Source: Lachnospiraceae bacterium
GTDB taxonomy: Bacteria > Bacillota > Clostridia > Lachnospirales > Lachnospiraceae
NCBI GenBank assembly: GCA_017622845.1
Contig: JAGAQJ010000006.1
Span: 1-64,000 of the forward strand
Direction of reading: 5' to 3'
DNA: 64,000 bases
The translations under genes were made by a program, and so were the position numbers. The notes under the pieces were generated by a model. The model did not search any database and was not told the DNA's origin. It saw nothing but the letters and a program-made list of their open reading frames with translations. Within the stretch, counting starts at the first letter, position 1, and each line of letters opens with the position of its first letter. This document shows positions 25,819 to 35,464 of the stretch, piece by piece.

Positions 25819-27696
25819 ATGTGCGGAATATGTGGTTTTATATCAAAAAAAAGGATAACTCTGGAACAGCTTAAGACGATGAACGATACGATGTATCACA
25901 GAGGACCCAATGACAGCGGCGAGGAAATTTTTCAGGGAAAAGACGGATATGACGTGGGCTTGGCACAGAGACGCCTTTCCATACTGGATTTATCCATGCT
26001 GGGCCATCAACCCATGCACTCCTGCAATGACAGGCTTGTGATTTCCTACAATGGGGAAATTTATAACTTTCTTGAGCTGAGAGAGGAACTAAAGGATTAC
26101 CCCTTTCAATCAAAATGTGATACGGAGGTTATTCTTGCCGCATATCTGAAATGGGGAATTTCGTGCATTGACAGATTTCAGGGAATGTTTGCTATCGCCT
26201 TGTATGATAAAGAAAGCGGAGAACTCTACCTTGTGAGAGACAGAATCGGTAAAAAACCGCTGTATTACTGGCTTGAGAATGAGCAGCTTGTATTTGCTTC
26301 AGAGCTGAAACCGATTATGGAATACCCGGGCTTTCACAAGAATATCAGGAAAGATGTTATCAAAAGATATCTGTACCAGCAGTGTGTCAATGAGCCGGAT
26401 GCAGTCTTTGAGAATGTATATAAGGTAGAACCGGGACAGATTATCCGATTCCGCGCCGGTAAAACAGATAAATGGAAATACTGGGATATCGCCAAGGTCT
26501 ATCAGAAGAAAAAACGGGAAAAGGTCGGTTCCTATGAGGAGGCAAAGTCAGAGCTTAAGGATATCCTGAGAGATTCCGTAAAGAAGCGTATGATTGCAGA
26601 TGTGCCGCTTGGAACTTTTCTAAGCGGAGGCTATGATTCCTCTCTTGTGACAGCCATCGCACAGGAATTAAGTCCGGAACCTGTTAAGACTTATTCTATC
26701 GGTTTTCAGGAGGAGCGGTACAACGAGGCAAAATATGCAAAGGAAGTCGCAAGACACCTTGGAACAGAGCATACAGAGCTTTATATTGATGAGAAAGCCA
26801 TGTTTGACATGGTGGAAAGCATTCCGAAATACTATGATGAGCCTTTTGCGGACAGCTCCCAGATACCTTCCATGCTTGTATCGGGACTGGCATCGAAGGA
26901 CGTGACCGTTGTTCTTTCGGGTGACGGAGGAGATGAGTTTTTCTGCGGGTACAACATCTATGATAATGTTGCGCAGGCGCAGAAGCTGGATTTCCTTGGG
27001 CGCATGACATATGGCGTATGTCAGCTTCCGCCGTTGAAAAAGCTTGGTTTGATGGATAAGCTGCCGTTTCGCGTACAAGTGGTCGCAGGCAACCACGATA
27101 CAGAGACAAAGACACAGCTCGGCGGAAGAACTTATATCAAGGTGATTGACAAGATGCTCCCCGATAGCGGCGTACCGTTTAAGTTTCCTATCGAATCCAA
27201 ATATCAGGAAAGCAACTGGCAGGAACGCAGAATGCTGTTGGACGAGGAGACTTATCTTCCGGGAGATATCTTATGCAAGGTAGACAGGGCGTCGATGAAG
27301 TATTCCATTGAGTCAAGATGTCCGATTCTTGATGTCAATGTGATGGAATATTCATATCGTCTGCCGCACGAATATAAATATGCCAACGGTGTGAAAAAGC
27401 GTATTTTGAAGGATATCGCATATGATTATATTCCGAAAGAGCTTTTGGACAGACCCAAGGTGGGATTTGGCGTGCCTCTGGACAAATGGATGCGGGGACC
27501 GCTCAAGGATGCGCTGCAGGATTTTTGCAGCATCGACTATCTCAAAAAGCAGGGAATCTTTGATGCGCAGTATGTAAACGGGTTTGTCAATGAATATCTC
27601 CGGACAGGGGATAAGGGACCGGCTTCGGGAGCCAATTATTCCAAGGTTGCATGGTCGCTCTTTGTATTCCAGCAATGGTACGATTACTATATGTAA
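25819..27696 (+). CDS. asnB: AsnB-like glutamine amidotransferase/ATP-dependent amide synthase
   Basis: 625 aa, full length for class B asparagine synthetase. Cys2 in MCGICGF is the glutaminase nucleophile (after Met removal), RGPND and FNGEIYN-type NGEIYN bind glutamine, and the synthetase domain has the PP-loop LSGGYDSS near residue 268, SIGFQEERYNEAKYAKEVA and VLSGDGGDEFFCGY. AGGAGGAACAGGAT precedes the ATG. In glycan loci such enzymes (for example WbpS of Pseudomonas O-antigen loci) amidate uronic acids. With the HexNAc-uronate genes upstream that is more likely here than free asparagine supply. Confidence 0.85.
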   Translation: MCGICGFISKKRITLEQLKTMNDTMYHRGPNDSGEEIFQGKDGYDVGLAQRRLSILDLSMLGHQPMHSCNDRLVISYNGEIYNFLELREELKDYPFQSKCDTEVILAAYLKWGISCIDRFQGMFAIALYDKESGELYLVRDRIGKKPLYYWLENEQLVFASELKPIMEYPGFHKNIRKDVIKRYLYQQCVNEPDAVFENVYKVEPGQIIRFRAGKTDKWKYWDIAKVYQKKKREKVGSYEEAKSELKDILRDSVKKRMIADVPLGTFLSGGYDSSLVTAIAQELSPEPVKTYSIGFQEERYNEAKYAKEVARHLGTEHTELYIDEKAMFDMVESIPKYYDEPFADSSQIPSMLVSGLASKDVTVVLSGDGGDEFFCGYNIYDNVAQAQKLDFLGRMTYGVCQLPPLKKLGLMDKLPFRVQVVAGNHDTETKTQLGGRTYIKVIDKMLPDSGVPFKFPIESKYQESNWQERRMLLDEETYLPGDILCKVDRASMKYSIESRCPILDVNVMEYSYRLPHEYKYANGVKKRILKDIAYDYIPKELLDRPKVGFGVPLDKWMRGPLKDALQDFCSIDYLKKQGIFDAQYVNGFVNEYLRTGDKGPASGANYSKVAWSLFVFQQWYDYYM

Positions 27697-27707
27697 AGGA
27701 ATTTTTT

Positions 27708-28799
27708 ATGAAAAGAATAGCATTATTTATCAGCTCCCTTCAAAAGGGCGGTTCTGAGAGAGTTATGGTGAATCTTGCATCGTATTTCCGTGAGAAGAAC
27801 TATGATGTGATTCTTGTGACCCAGTATAAAAAGGAAAACGAATACAGCATTCCGCCTGAGATACGCAGGGTATATTCTGAGCCGGATGAGCATGAGCTTC
27901 AAGGGGGAAGAATCAAAAATTTCTGTGTCAGATTTCGCACACTCAGAAATATCTGGAAGGCGTACAAGCCGGATATCATTCTGTCATTTCTGGGAAAAAA
28001 CAATCTGATGGCTGTGGCGACAGCGGCATTTCTGCCCTCACGGGTTGCCGTGTCCGTAAGAGGAGAGCCGACCATGGAGTACGAAGGAAAAATGATGCAG
28101 CTTATCGCAAAGCTGGTATTTCGTTTTGCTGACGGCGTGGTGCTTCAGACAAAGAGAGCATGCGCCTTCTTTCCAAAGGCAGTCAGGAAAAAAAGCAGGA
28201 TTCTTTCAAACCCTTTAAATTCGCAGTTTTTGGACAGGGAACCTTGTGAGGACAGGGAAAACCTCATCGTGGCAGCAGGAAGGCTTGACAACAATAAAAA
28301 TCATGCAATGCTGATTCACGCCTTTGCCAAAATTGCGGAGGAATATCCTGTTATGAAGCTTGTGATATATGGTGAGGGAGAGCTTCGTACAAGTCTTGAA
28401 GAGCTTATCAGGGAAAAAGGGCTTGAGGACAGAATCTCCATGCCGGGCAGTATTGATGATGTGGCAGACAAGATTTGTAAGGCAAGAATCTTTGCACTGA
28501 CTTCTAACACAGAAGGAATGCCAAACTCTGTCATGGAGGCGATGGCGCTGGGGCTTCCTGTCGTTGCGACAGACTGTCCCTGCGGCGGACCGGCAGAGCT
28601 TATTGAGGACGGCGTGAACGGACTGCTTGTTCCGGTCGGAGATGCATATGCTTTGGCAGATGCCTTCCGCAGGATTTTGGAGGATAAGGATTTTGAGAAA
28701 AAGTTAGGGGAAAATGCACGGCAGATTACAAAGGATTTAGCACCGGAGAAGGTGAATAAGGAGTGGGAGGAGTATTTGAAGCAATTGATGAATGGCTGA
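27708..28799 (+). CDS. GT4 glycosyltransferase, paralogue of the gene at 24566
   Basis: 363 aa from the ATG at 27708, chosen because AAAGGA precedes it and the family begins MKRIALFISSLQKGGSERV. IVAAGRLDNNKNHAMLIHAF and EGMPNSVMEAMALGLPVVATDCPCGGP define the C-terminal donor domain. It lies 11 bp after the amidotransferase gene. It is the last gene of this stretch before a promoter-bearing gap. Sugar and linkage are unknown. Confidence 0.82.
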   Translation: MKRIALFISSLQKGGSERVMVNLASYFREKNYDVILVTQYKKENEYSIPPEIRRVYSEPDEHELQGGRIKNFCVRFRTLRNIWKAYKPDIILSFLGKNNLMAVATAAFLPSRVAVSVRGEPTMEYEGKMMQLIAKLVFRFADGVVLQTKRACAFFPKAVRKKSRILSNPLNSQFLDREPCEDRENLIVAAGRLDNNKNHAMLIHAFAKIAEEYPVMKLVIYGEGELRTSLEELIREKGLEDRISMPGSIDDVADKICKARIFALTSNTEGMPNSVMEAMALGLPVVATDCPCGGPAELIEDGVNGLLVPVGDAYALADAFRRILEDKDFEKKLGENARQITKDLAPEKVNKEWEEYLKQLMNG

Positions 28800-28813
28800 T
28801 GCCCCACTATTAT

Positions 28814-28842
28814 TTGATATCATACTAAAAAAGTGTTATAAT
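28814..28842 (+). promoter_or_regulatory. Strong candidate promoter P1 of the MMPL operon
   Basis: TTGATA (28814-28819), 17-bp spacer, TATAAT (28837-28842) with TGT immediately before it (extended -10). It stands just after the preceding glycosyltransferase gene. Confidence 0.75.
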
Positions 28843-28869
28843 TTTATAAACTAATTATTAAACAGTAAA

Positions 28870-28886
28870 AATGACCAAGAGTCATT
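28870..28886. promoter_or_regulatory. Operator-like inverted repeat between two promoters
   Basis: AATGAC-caaga-GTCATT, followed by a third half-site AATGAC at 28895-28900. It ends two bases before the -35 of promoter P2. The symmetric TGAC/GTCA pattern suits a dimeric repressor such as a TetR-family protein, but no such regulator is encoded in the window. Confidence 0.45.
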
Positions 28887-28887
28887 G

Positions 28888-28916
28888 TTGAAAAAATGAC
28901 GGCAGTGTACTATACT
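28888..28916 (+). promoter_or_regulatory. Strong candidate promoter P2 of the MMPL operon
   Basis: TTGAAA (28888-28893), 17-bp spacer, TATACT (28911-28916). The leader would be about 70 nt. Confidence 0.75.
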
Positions 28917-28993
28917 AGACGCCATAATGATATTATTTTGAGACAGTGAGGGCATGTTTACTGTTTTTGCTGTGTAAAGGAGAGGAAATCAAT

Positions 28994-31486
28994 ATGGACG
29001 AAAAACCCAAGAAGAACGGTGAAGATGGGGGAGCAATGATTAAAGTCGCCACCTTTATCGTTGACAGGCGCAATTTATTTTTCCTGCTGTTTGGCATTGC
29101 GCTGATTTTTTCGGTGGTATCAATGAACTGGGTAGGAGTGGAAAATGCGCTTTCTGCATATCTGCCTGATACCACGGAGACAAGTCAGGGTCTTGACCGC
29201 ATGGAGGAGCAGTTCATTACCTATGGTACGGCCAAGGTGATGGTAACCAATATCCCCTATGAGGAGGCAGACAGGATTTATCAGGAGCTGGAGGAGCTTG
29301 ACAGCATCATCATGCTGGATTTTGATAATTCCAAGGACCATTATAATAATTTCTCCGCGCTGTACAGCATTACCTTTGGATATGAGGAGACAGATGAACG
29401 TGCGCTTGAAGCGCTCGCAGAGGTAGAGGCGATGCTTGAGGGCTATGATATTTATGTGTCAACAGCGATGGGTGACGCTTCGGCAGAGCAGCTTGCAAAG
29501 GAAATGTCGGTCATTAGTGTTTTGGTAGCAATTGTTGTTGTCTCCGTACTGCTGTTTACTTCACAGACATGGGCAGAGGTTCCGGTTTTGCTGCTTACCT
29601 TCTGCTCGGCAGCGCTGATTACCAAGGGTACAAACTTCCTGATGGGAACGATATCTTTCGTGTCAGATTCGGTTACCATCGTACTGCAGCTTGCCTTGTC
29701 AGTTGACTATGCGGTTATTTTCTGCAACCGGTACAAGGAGGAGCATCAGACGCTTGGCATCAGAGAGGCGGATATCGTGGCGCTCAGTAAGGCAATTCCT
29801 GAAATTTCATCCAGCTCGCTTACGACAATCGGCGGTCTGATTGCGATGATGTTCATGCAGTTTGGTATTGGCAGGGACATGGCGCTGTGTCTGATCAGGG
29901 CGATTCTGCTAAGCCTGCTTGCAGTATTCCTGCTGATGCCGGGACTGATCATGCTTTTTGGCAAAGCGATGGATAAGACAAAGCATAAAAGCTATGTTCC
30001 GGATATTCCGTTTGTAGGAAAATTCGCATACAAGACAAGATACATCATTCCTCCTTTATTTGTTGTTGTATTGGTGGCAGCCTACATCATACAGTCCCAT
30101 TGTCCGTATGTGTACGGATATACGCAGCTGGAAACCCCGGTTCAAAGTGATGCCATGGTTGTAGATGAGATGATTGAGGAAAGCTTCGGCAGTGAGAACT
30201 ATGTGGCGCTTATTGTTCCTGCGGGAAACTATGAAAAGGAAAAGAAGCTTTTGAAGGAGCTGGATGCACGGCCGGAAGTGGACCATTCACAGGGGCTTGC
30301 AAACACTGAGGCAATGGACGGCTATATGTTGACCGACAAGCTGACGGCGAGGGATTTTTCGGAGCTTTTGGAGCTTGATTATGAGGTGGCGGAGCTGCTG
30401 TATATGGCATATGCGGTAAATGATGAAAATTATGCCAAGATTGTAAACGGCTTTTCCAATTACAGCGTCCCTCTGATTGATATGTTTATGTTCCTGTATG
30501 AGGAGGTCGATGAAGGCTATGTCACGCTTGATGACGATTTGATGGATACGCTTGAGGAAGCGCATACCAAGATGCAGATAGCGCTCGACCAGCTTCAGGG
30601 TGAGGAATACAGCCGTATGCTGATTTACCTGACACTGCCCGAGGAGGGCGATGAAACCTTTGCCTTTCTTGATGAGATGCATGAGATTGCAGGAAAATAT
30701 TATGATGTAAATGAGGTGCTTATCCCCGGCGAATCAACCAGCCAGTATGATCTTTACAAGACCTTCCAGAGAGATAATATGGTTGTCAATGTGGTGTCCA
30801 TTCTTGCCGTTTTAGTGGTACTGCTGTTTACTTTTATGTCGGCAGGAATGCCGGTACTTTTGATTGCGGTAATTCAGGGCGTTATCTGGGTGAATTTTTC
30901 GGTTCCGGCAATGCAGCAGAAAAATGTCTTTTTCCTAAGCGGTATGATTGTATCCTCTATTCAGATGGGTGCGAATATTGACTATGCCATTGTCATTTCG
31001 GGAAGATTTCTGGAGCTGAAGGACAAAATGCCGAAGCGCGATGCGATCATAGAGACGATGAACTTCGCATTTCCGACGATTGTCACTTCCGGAACGATGC
31101 TTGCGCTTGCAGGAATCTTTATCGGACAGATGTCCTCAGACGGAGCGGTGTGCGGTATCGGACAGTGCTTGGGCAGAGGTACGATTCTTTCCATCTTTAC
31201 GGTTATGTTTGTGCTTCCGCAGATACTTCTGCTTGGTGAGAAGATTATTGATAGAACTTCCTTTGCAGTATCGATTCCGCTTAAGATGGAAAGAGTCAGC
31301 GGACTGATGCGGATTGACGGAAGGGTTCAGGGGCAGATTAACGGTACGGTGATTGGTGAGATTCACGGACTTGTGCGCGGTGATGCAAACCTGTTTATCA
31401 ACATGGGCAAGCTTGTGGAAAAGGAAGATGACGGAAGCGGACTCGAGGAGCTTTTGCAGAAGGAAGAAGGTGAGACGAATGCATAA
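28994..31486 (+). CDS. MMPL/RND-superfamily exporter
   Basis: 830 aa with the duplicated RND layout. A first helix (FFLLFGIALIFSVVSMNW) is followed by an external domain (about 40-180), then a cluster of five helices. A second external domain (about 375-590) is followed by another cluster. LSVDYAVIFCNRYKEE and MGANIDYAIVISGRFLE are the paired helix-4/helix-10 motifs with the proton-relay Asp-Tyr. It would use the proton gradient to export a lipid, glycolipid or peptide. The ATG at 28994 has AAAGGAGAGG upstream; the longer frame has none. Its stop overlaps the next start by 8 bp, so the two proteins are co-translated. Two promoters upstream and a terminator downstream make this a separate transcription unit within the glycan locus. 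Confidence 0.85.
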   Translation: MDEKPKKNGEDGGAMIKVATFIVDRRNLFFLLFGIALIFSVVSMNWVGVENALSAYLPDTTETSQGLDRMEEQFITYGTAKVMVTNIPYEEADRIYQELEELDSIIMLDFDNSKDHYNNFSALYSITFGYEETDERALEALAEVEAMLEGYDIYVSTAMGDASAEQLAKEMSVISVLVAIVVVSVLLFTSQTWAEVPVLLLTFCSAALITKGTNFLMGTISFVSDSVTIVLQLALSVDYAVIFCNRYKEEHQTLGIREADIVALSKAIPEISSSSLTTIGGLIAMMFMQFGIGRDMALCLIRAILLSLLAVFLLMPGLIMLFGKAMDKTKHKSYVPDIPFVGKFAYKTRYIIPPLFVVVLVAAYIIQSHCPYVYGYTQLETPVQSDAMVVDEMIEESFGSENYVALIVPAGNYEKEKKLLKELDARPEVDHSQGLANTEAMDGYMLTDKLTARDFSELLELDYEVAELLYMAYAVNDENYAKIVNGFSNYSVPLIDMFMFLYEEVDEGYVTLDDDLMDTLEEAHTKMQIALDQLQGEEYSRMLIYLTLPEEGDETFAFLDEMHEIAGKYYDVNEVLIPGESTSQYDLYKTFQRDNMVVNVVSILAVLVVLLFTFMSAGMPVLLIAVIQGVIWVNFSVPAMQQKNVFFLSGMIVSSIQMGANIDYAIVISGRFLELKDKMPKRDAIIETMNFAFPTIVTSGTMLALAGIFIGQMSSDGAVCGIGQCLGRGTILSIFTVMFVLPQILLLGEKIIDRTSFAVSIPLKMERVSGLMRIDGRVQGQINGTVIGEIHGLVRGDANLFINMGKLVEKEDDGSGLEELLQKEEGETNA

Positions 31487-34400
31487 GGAAGGTTTGAAAA
31501 AGGGGCTGGCTTTTGCGCTGGCGCTTTCCATGGGCATCAGCCTGTGTCCGGCAGAGACGCTTAGCGCAGCAAATCAGACCCGGAATACAGCTGTCTCGGC
31601 GGAAGAAAATGCGGGGGAAGCTAAGTATGAGAGAATTGATATTCATACTGCAGAGGATTTTGTAAAATTTGCACAGCAGTGTGATATTGATTCCTGGTCA
31701 AAAAATAAATATGTAAGCCTTAAAGCAGATATTGACCTGACAGGAGTGGAGTTTCAGACGATTCCTGTATTTAATGGGATTTTTGATGGGATTGGTCATA
31801 CGATTTCAGGGTTTGATTATACGGGCGACGGGTATGTTGCAGGCTTATTTCGCTACATAGAAAGAGACGGCGTGGTCGAAAACCTTACAGTGAAGGGAAA
31901 CATCACTGCTGAAAATGAAAAAGAGTGTATCGGAAGCATCTGCGGTGTCAACTACGGCATGATTAGAAATTGTACATTCCAGGGGACGGTAAGCGGACGT
32001 GATACGGTAGGCGGCATTGTCGGCATCAATGAAAGCACGGGAACGTTGTCAGGCTGCTCCGTCAGGGGGAGAATTACCGGCTATTATTCAACCGGGGGCA
32101 TCGCAGGAATCAATCATGGCGTGCTGAATTACTGTACCAATCGTGCCGGAATCAATGATGACAGTGCGTGGGTTGAGGAAGATGACGAGATGGGCGGTAT
32201 GGGAATTATTAAAAATCTCACAACCGATGAAGAAAATGAACTGTACAGCGGAGTTGATACAGGCGGTATCACCGGCTTTTCCGATGGCGTGATATCAAGA
32301 TGCACCAATTCGGGAACAGTTGGATATGAACACACAGGCTACAATATCGGCGGTATCGCCGGACGCCAGTCCGGTGTTATCTCGCTCAGCACGAACAATG
32401 GTATTGTATATGGACGTAAGGATGTAGGCGGCATTGTGGGGCAGATGGAGCCTTTTATTGAGATTAATGAGGCGGAATCCCTAAGAGATGCCATCAATAA
32501 GCTTCATGATGACATTGAAAAGACCATCAATGATATGGACGCTGCCAAGAATGCGGTACAGGGCGATGCTGACAAGATGCAGTCTTATGCTGACAGTGCC
32601 ATAGACACGGGAGATGAGCTTGTGAGCAGCCTTACAGACTTTGTTGATGACAATATTGACGAGGGAAATTCGATAGCAGAGCGAATGGAGCATGTAATGG
32701 ACTTGCTGCCGGATATTATGGACCGTATCTCAGATGCAGATGAAGCTGTCTCTGACTTTAGTGATGCAATGAAGGAGTTAGGAGATGACCTGGAGATTCT
32801 TGACAGGGTTGATGGTTCTGCATACAATGAGACGGATTATAATCGTATCACGCTTTTATCTACAGTGGGAGGAACGCTTCTGGCAGACAGTTTAAATCCG
32901 GAGAAAGGCAGAAAGGTAACGATTACTGTTAAACCGGAAGGCAATTATCAGCTGGTTAGCACTGTGACAGTTACCGATGCAGGCGGTCAGCTTGTGGAGG
33001 TTGAACAGTCGGCAGACAATACGGATCAGTACACATTCATTATGCCTGAGAAAAATGTCAGGGTGGAAGCTGGCTTTGTATATATAGAACCGGCGGGGCA
33101 GACACCTACAGCACAGGAGCCGGCGATTATATTTCAATCCAATTTAAGCGGTGATGCTAAGTATTCCATTGATAAGGATGAGCAAAAGGTTACAATCAAT
33201 GTCATTCCAAGCGCTGTCTACACGGTTTCCGGTCTGGAGGCAGCAGACGAGTCCGGAAATAAGGCGGCAGTATCCAAAAAGCAGAGCGGAGCATATATCT
33301 ATGAACTTGATATTGCAGACAGTACAAGTACAAAATATACGGTTACGATTCAATTCAAAAAACAGGATAAAAAGCAGGCAGTCAATAAGGCAAAGGAAAA
33401 TATAGACAGCGATATTGATGCACTGAATGATGCATCTCAAAGCGCTAAGAATTCCATAGACAGCATCAGGAAAATTATGATGCCGGACGGCTCCTATGAG
33501 GACTGGAATGGTCTTTCCGATGAGGAGAGGGATCAGATGAAGGAGGAATGCTTAAATCTTGCAGGAGCGCTTGGAGATATGTCCTTGTCCGCCGCATCTG
33601 TGCTGAGCAGCTTCGCAACAATATACAATATTCTCTCTCCTTATCTTTCCGAAGCTGCTGATGATGCAGGAAATGATTTGGATGATGCAGGGAACCATAT
33701 CCAGAGCATGTCAGATGCGCTGAAAGCAGCAAACAATGGTGTCAGAGGAATTGTAAACTATATGAATGCGCAGGAGGACATCCGGTTTTCCAAGCTTGGA
33801 GATGAATTTGACAGCGCCAAGGAGAGCTTTCACGATCAGTTAAAGGGATTGTCAGACAGTATTAAGAGTCTCTCGGACAATGCCTCCGCCTATTCAGATG
33901 TCATTAACCAGGACCTCAGGGAAGTGAATGATCAGATTAATGTCGTCCTGAACCTTCTGGCAGACCGTATAACGGACACGGAACAGCTCAGCATGGAGGA
34001 CTTATATGAGGAAGTGGACGACGAGGAGCTTGAGTCCATCACGACAGGAAGGGTAGATGCATGCAGCAACAAGGGTGTCATCAAAGGTGATATTAATGTA
34101 GGAGGCATTGCAGGCTCCATGGCTATTGACGATGAGGACCTTGAGGATAGCGCGGCAGGCTCGGTAGAATATGTAATAGGAAGGCGCTTTATCACAAAAT
34201 GCCTGATTATGGGCAGCGTCAATGAGGGTTATGTCACTGCTAAGAAAGACGGAGCAGGCGGCATCTGCGGATATATGGATCATGGCATCATTGCTGACTC
34301 AGAAAGCTATGGCAGCATTGAAAGTACAGAAGGCGGCTATGCAGGCGGCATTTGCGGCGAGTCCTTTACCATTATCAAGAGATGCTATGCCCTGTGTTCG

Positions 34401-35393
34401 GTATCGGGAAATCAAAATGTAGGAGGTATTGCAGGATATGCGGACAGCCTGAAAAACTGCTATTCCATGTCAGATGTACATGCCGAGAATGGACGTGTGG
34501 GTGCGATTGCAGGTCAGACTGCTTCCTATGAAATAGCTGATACACAGGAAAACGAGGGAGAAGTGAAGGTGTCGCAGAATTATTATGTAGGCGATGATAT
34601 AGGCGGTATTGATAATATCAGCTATATTGGAGTTGCAGAACCCATCAGCTACAATGATTTGCTGACGGTCGAGCAGCTTCCTACGCAGTTTTGGCATCTG
34701 AAAGTCATTTATAAGATAGAAGATACCTATCTTGGCTCAGAGGAAATCAAATACGGCGCCGCACTGGATAATCTCAATTATCCCCAGATTCCGGAGAAGG
34801 AAGGCTTTTATGGCGTATGGCAGGATATGTCAGGCAAAAAGATGAGCGGAACGGTTGTTGTGGAGGCTGAGTATAAGGATAATGTCACGGTTGTCCAAAG
34901 CAGCATAGAGGAAAACAGCACAGGAGAAGGCACCGGGCAAAAGCCATATGCCCTTGTAGAGAACATCTTCACGGAGGATACTGTTTTAAATGCCGTTATC
35001 AGCGATATGACACCTCCGGCGGAGGCAGAAGGCAGACAGAATGTCGTGTATGAGGTTACGCTTGCGGACAGCGGCATTCAGGAAACAGATTCGTTTGCGC
35101 TGCGTGTGCTCAATCCCTATGAAGATGCCATAGTCTACGGATATCATGACGGCGCATGGACAGAGCTTGAGAGCAAAGCCAGAGGCCGGTATCTGCAGGT
35201 TGCCATGACAGGGACACAAGAGTATTTCTGCGTTGTGGAAAATCCGTCAAAGCTGATGCTGATCGTCTTATCGGCAGCGGCGGCAGCAGTTGTACTCATA
35301 CTGGTGATTGCATTGATAAAAAAAGTACATTCCCGCAGACAGCAGCGGCAGGCAAAGAAGAAGCATGACAAAGCTGACAATGGAGAGATGTAA
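31479..35393 (+). CDS. Giant membrane-anchored surface protein with GLUG-type repeats and coiled coils
   Basis: 1304 aa. A signal peptide (KKGLAFALALSMGISLCPAETLSA) leads into a beta-helix-like region with GLUG-type repeats (GGIVGINESTG, GGIAGINHG, GGITGFSDG, NIGGIAGRQSG; about 60-330). A long helical stretch follows (about 340-440), then an InlB-B/Flg_new-like beta repeat (KVTITVKPEG to FIMPEKNVRVEAGF, about 490-545), and a second helical coiled-coil region (about 640-820) like that of YhgE/Pip proteins. More GLUG-type repeats (about 870-1060) precede one C-terminal helix (LMLIVLSAAAAAVVLILVIALI) and a basic cytoplasmic tail. The ATG at 31479 overlaps the exporter stop and has AGGTGA upstream. 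It is probably the extracellular partner of the MMPL pump. Confidence 0.75.
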   Translation: MHKEGLKKGLAFALALSMGISLCPAETLSAANQTRNTAVSAEENAGEAKYERIDIHTAEDFVKFAQQCDIDSWSKNKYVSLKADIDLTGVEFQTIPVFNGIFDGIGHTISGFDYTGDGYVAGLFRYIERDGVVENLTVKGNITAENEKECIGSICGVNYGMIRNCTFQGTVSGRDTVGGIVGINESTGTLSGCSVRGRITGYYSTGGIAGINHGVLNYCTNRAGINDDSAWVEEDDEMGGMGIIKNLTTDEENELYSGVDTGGITGFSDGVISRCTNSGTVGYEHTGYNIGGIAGRQSGVISLSTNNGIVYGRKDVGGIVGQMEPFIEINEAESLRDAINKLHDDIEKTINDMDAAKNAVQGDADKMQSYADSAIDTGDELVSSLTDFVDDNIDEGNSIAERMEHVMDLLPDIMDRISDADEAVSDFSDAMKELGDDLEILDRVDGSAYNETDYNRITLLSTVGGTLLADSLNPEKGRKVTITVKPEGNYQLVSTVTVTDAGGQLVEVEQSADNTDQYTFIMPEKNVRVEAGFVYIEPAGQTPTAQEPAIIFQSNLSGDAKYSIDKDEQKVTINVIPSAVYTVSGLEAADESGNKAAVSKKQSGAYIYELDIADSTSTKYTVTIQFKKQDKKQAVNKAKENIDSDIDALNDASQSAKNSIDSIRKIMMPDGSYEDWNGLSDEERDQMKEECLNLAGALGDMSLSAASVLSSFATIYNILSPYLSEAADDAGNDLDDAGNHIQSMSDALKAANNGVRGIVNYMNAQEDIRFSKLGDEFDSAKESFHDQLKGLSDSIKSLSDNASAYSDVINQDLREVNDQINVVLNLLADRITDTEQLSMEDLYEEVDDEELESITTGRVDACSNKGVIKGDINVGGIAGSMAIDDEDLEDSAAGSVEYVIGRRFITKCLIMGSVNEGYVTAKKDGAGGICGYMDHGIIADSESYGSIESTEGGYAGGICGESFTIIKRCYALCSVSGNQNVGGIAGYADSLKNCYSMSDVHAENGRVGAIAGQTASYEIADTQENEGEVKVSQNYYVGDDIGGIDNISYIGVAEPISYNDLLTVEQLPTQFWHLKVIYKIEDTYLGSEEIKYGAALDNLNYPQIPEKEGFYGVWQDMSGKKMSGTVVVEAEYKDNVTVVQSSIEENSTGEGTGQKPYALVENIFTEDTVLNAVISDMTPPAEAEGRQNVVYEVTLADSGIQETDSFALRVLNPYEDAIVYGYHDGAWTELESKARGRYLQVAMTGTQEYFCVVENPSKLMLIVLSAAAAAVVLILVIALIKKVHSRRQQRQAKKKHDKADNGEM

Positions 35394-35418
35394 AAAAGAG
35401 AATTGAAAATGACGTATT

Positions 35419-35464
35419 AACAGCGTATTCCGGTGATTTCACAATCGGAATACGCTGTTTTCTC
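35419..35464 (+). terminator. Rho-independent terminator of the MMPL operon
   Basis: AACAGCGTATTCCG (35419-35432) pairs perfectly with CGGAATACGCTGTT (35446-35459); the loop is 13 nt and TTTTCT follows. It lies 26 bp after the surface-protein stop. Confidence 0.8.

Noticed and set aside
25819-27696. Housekeeping asparagine synthetase
   Set aside because: Not excluded, but two diverged copies in a glycan locus with HexNAc-uronate genes favour glycan amidation.
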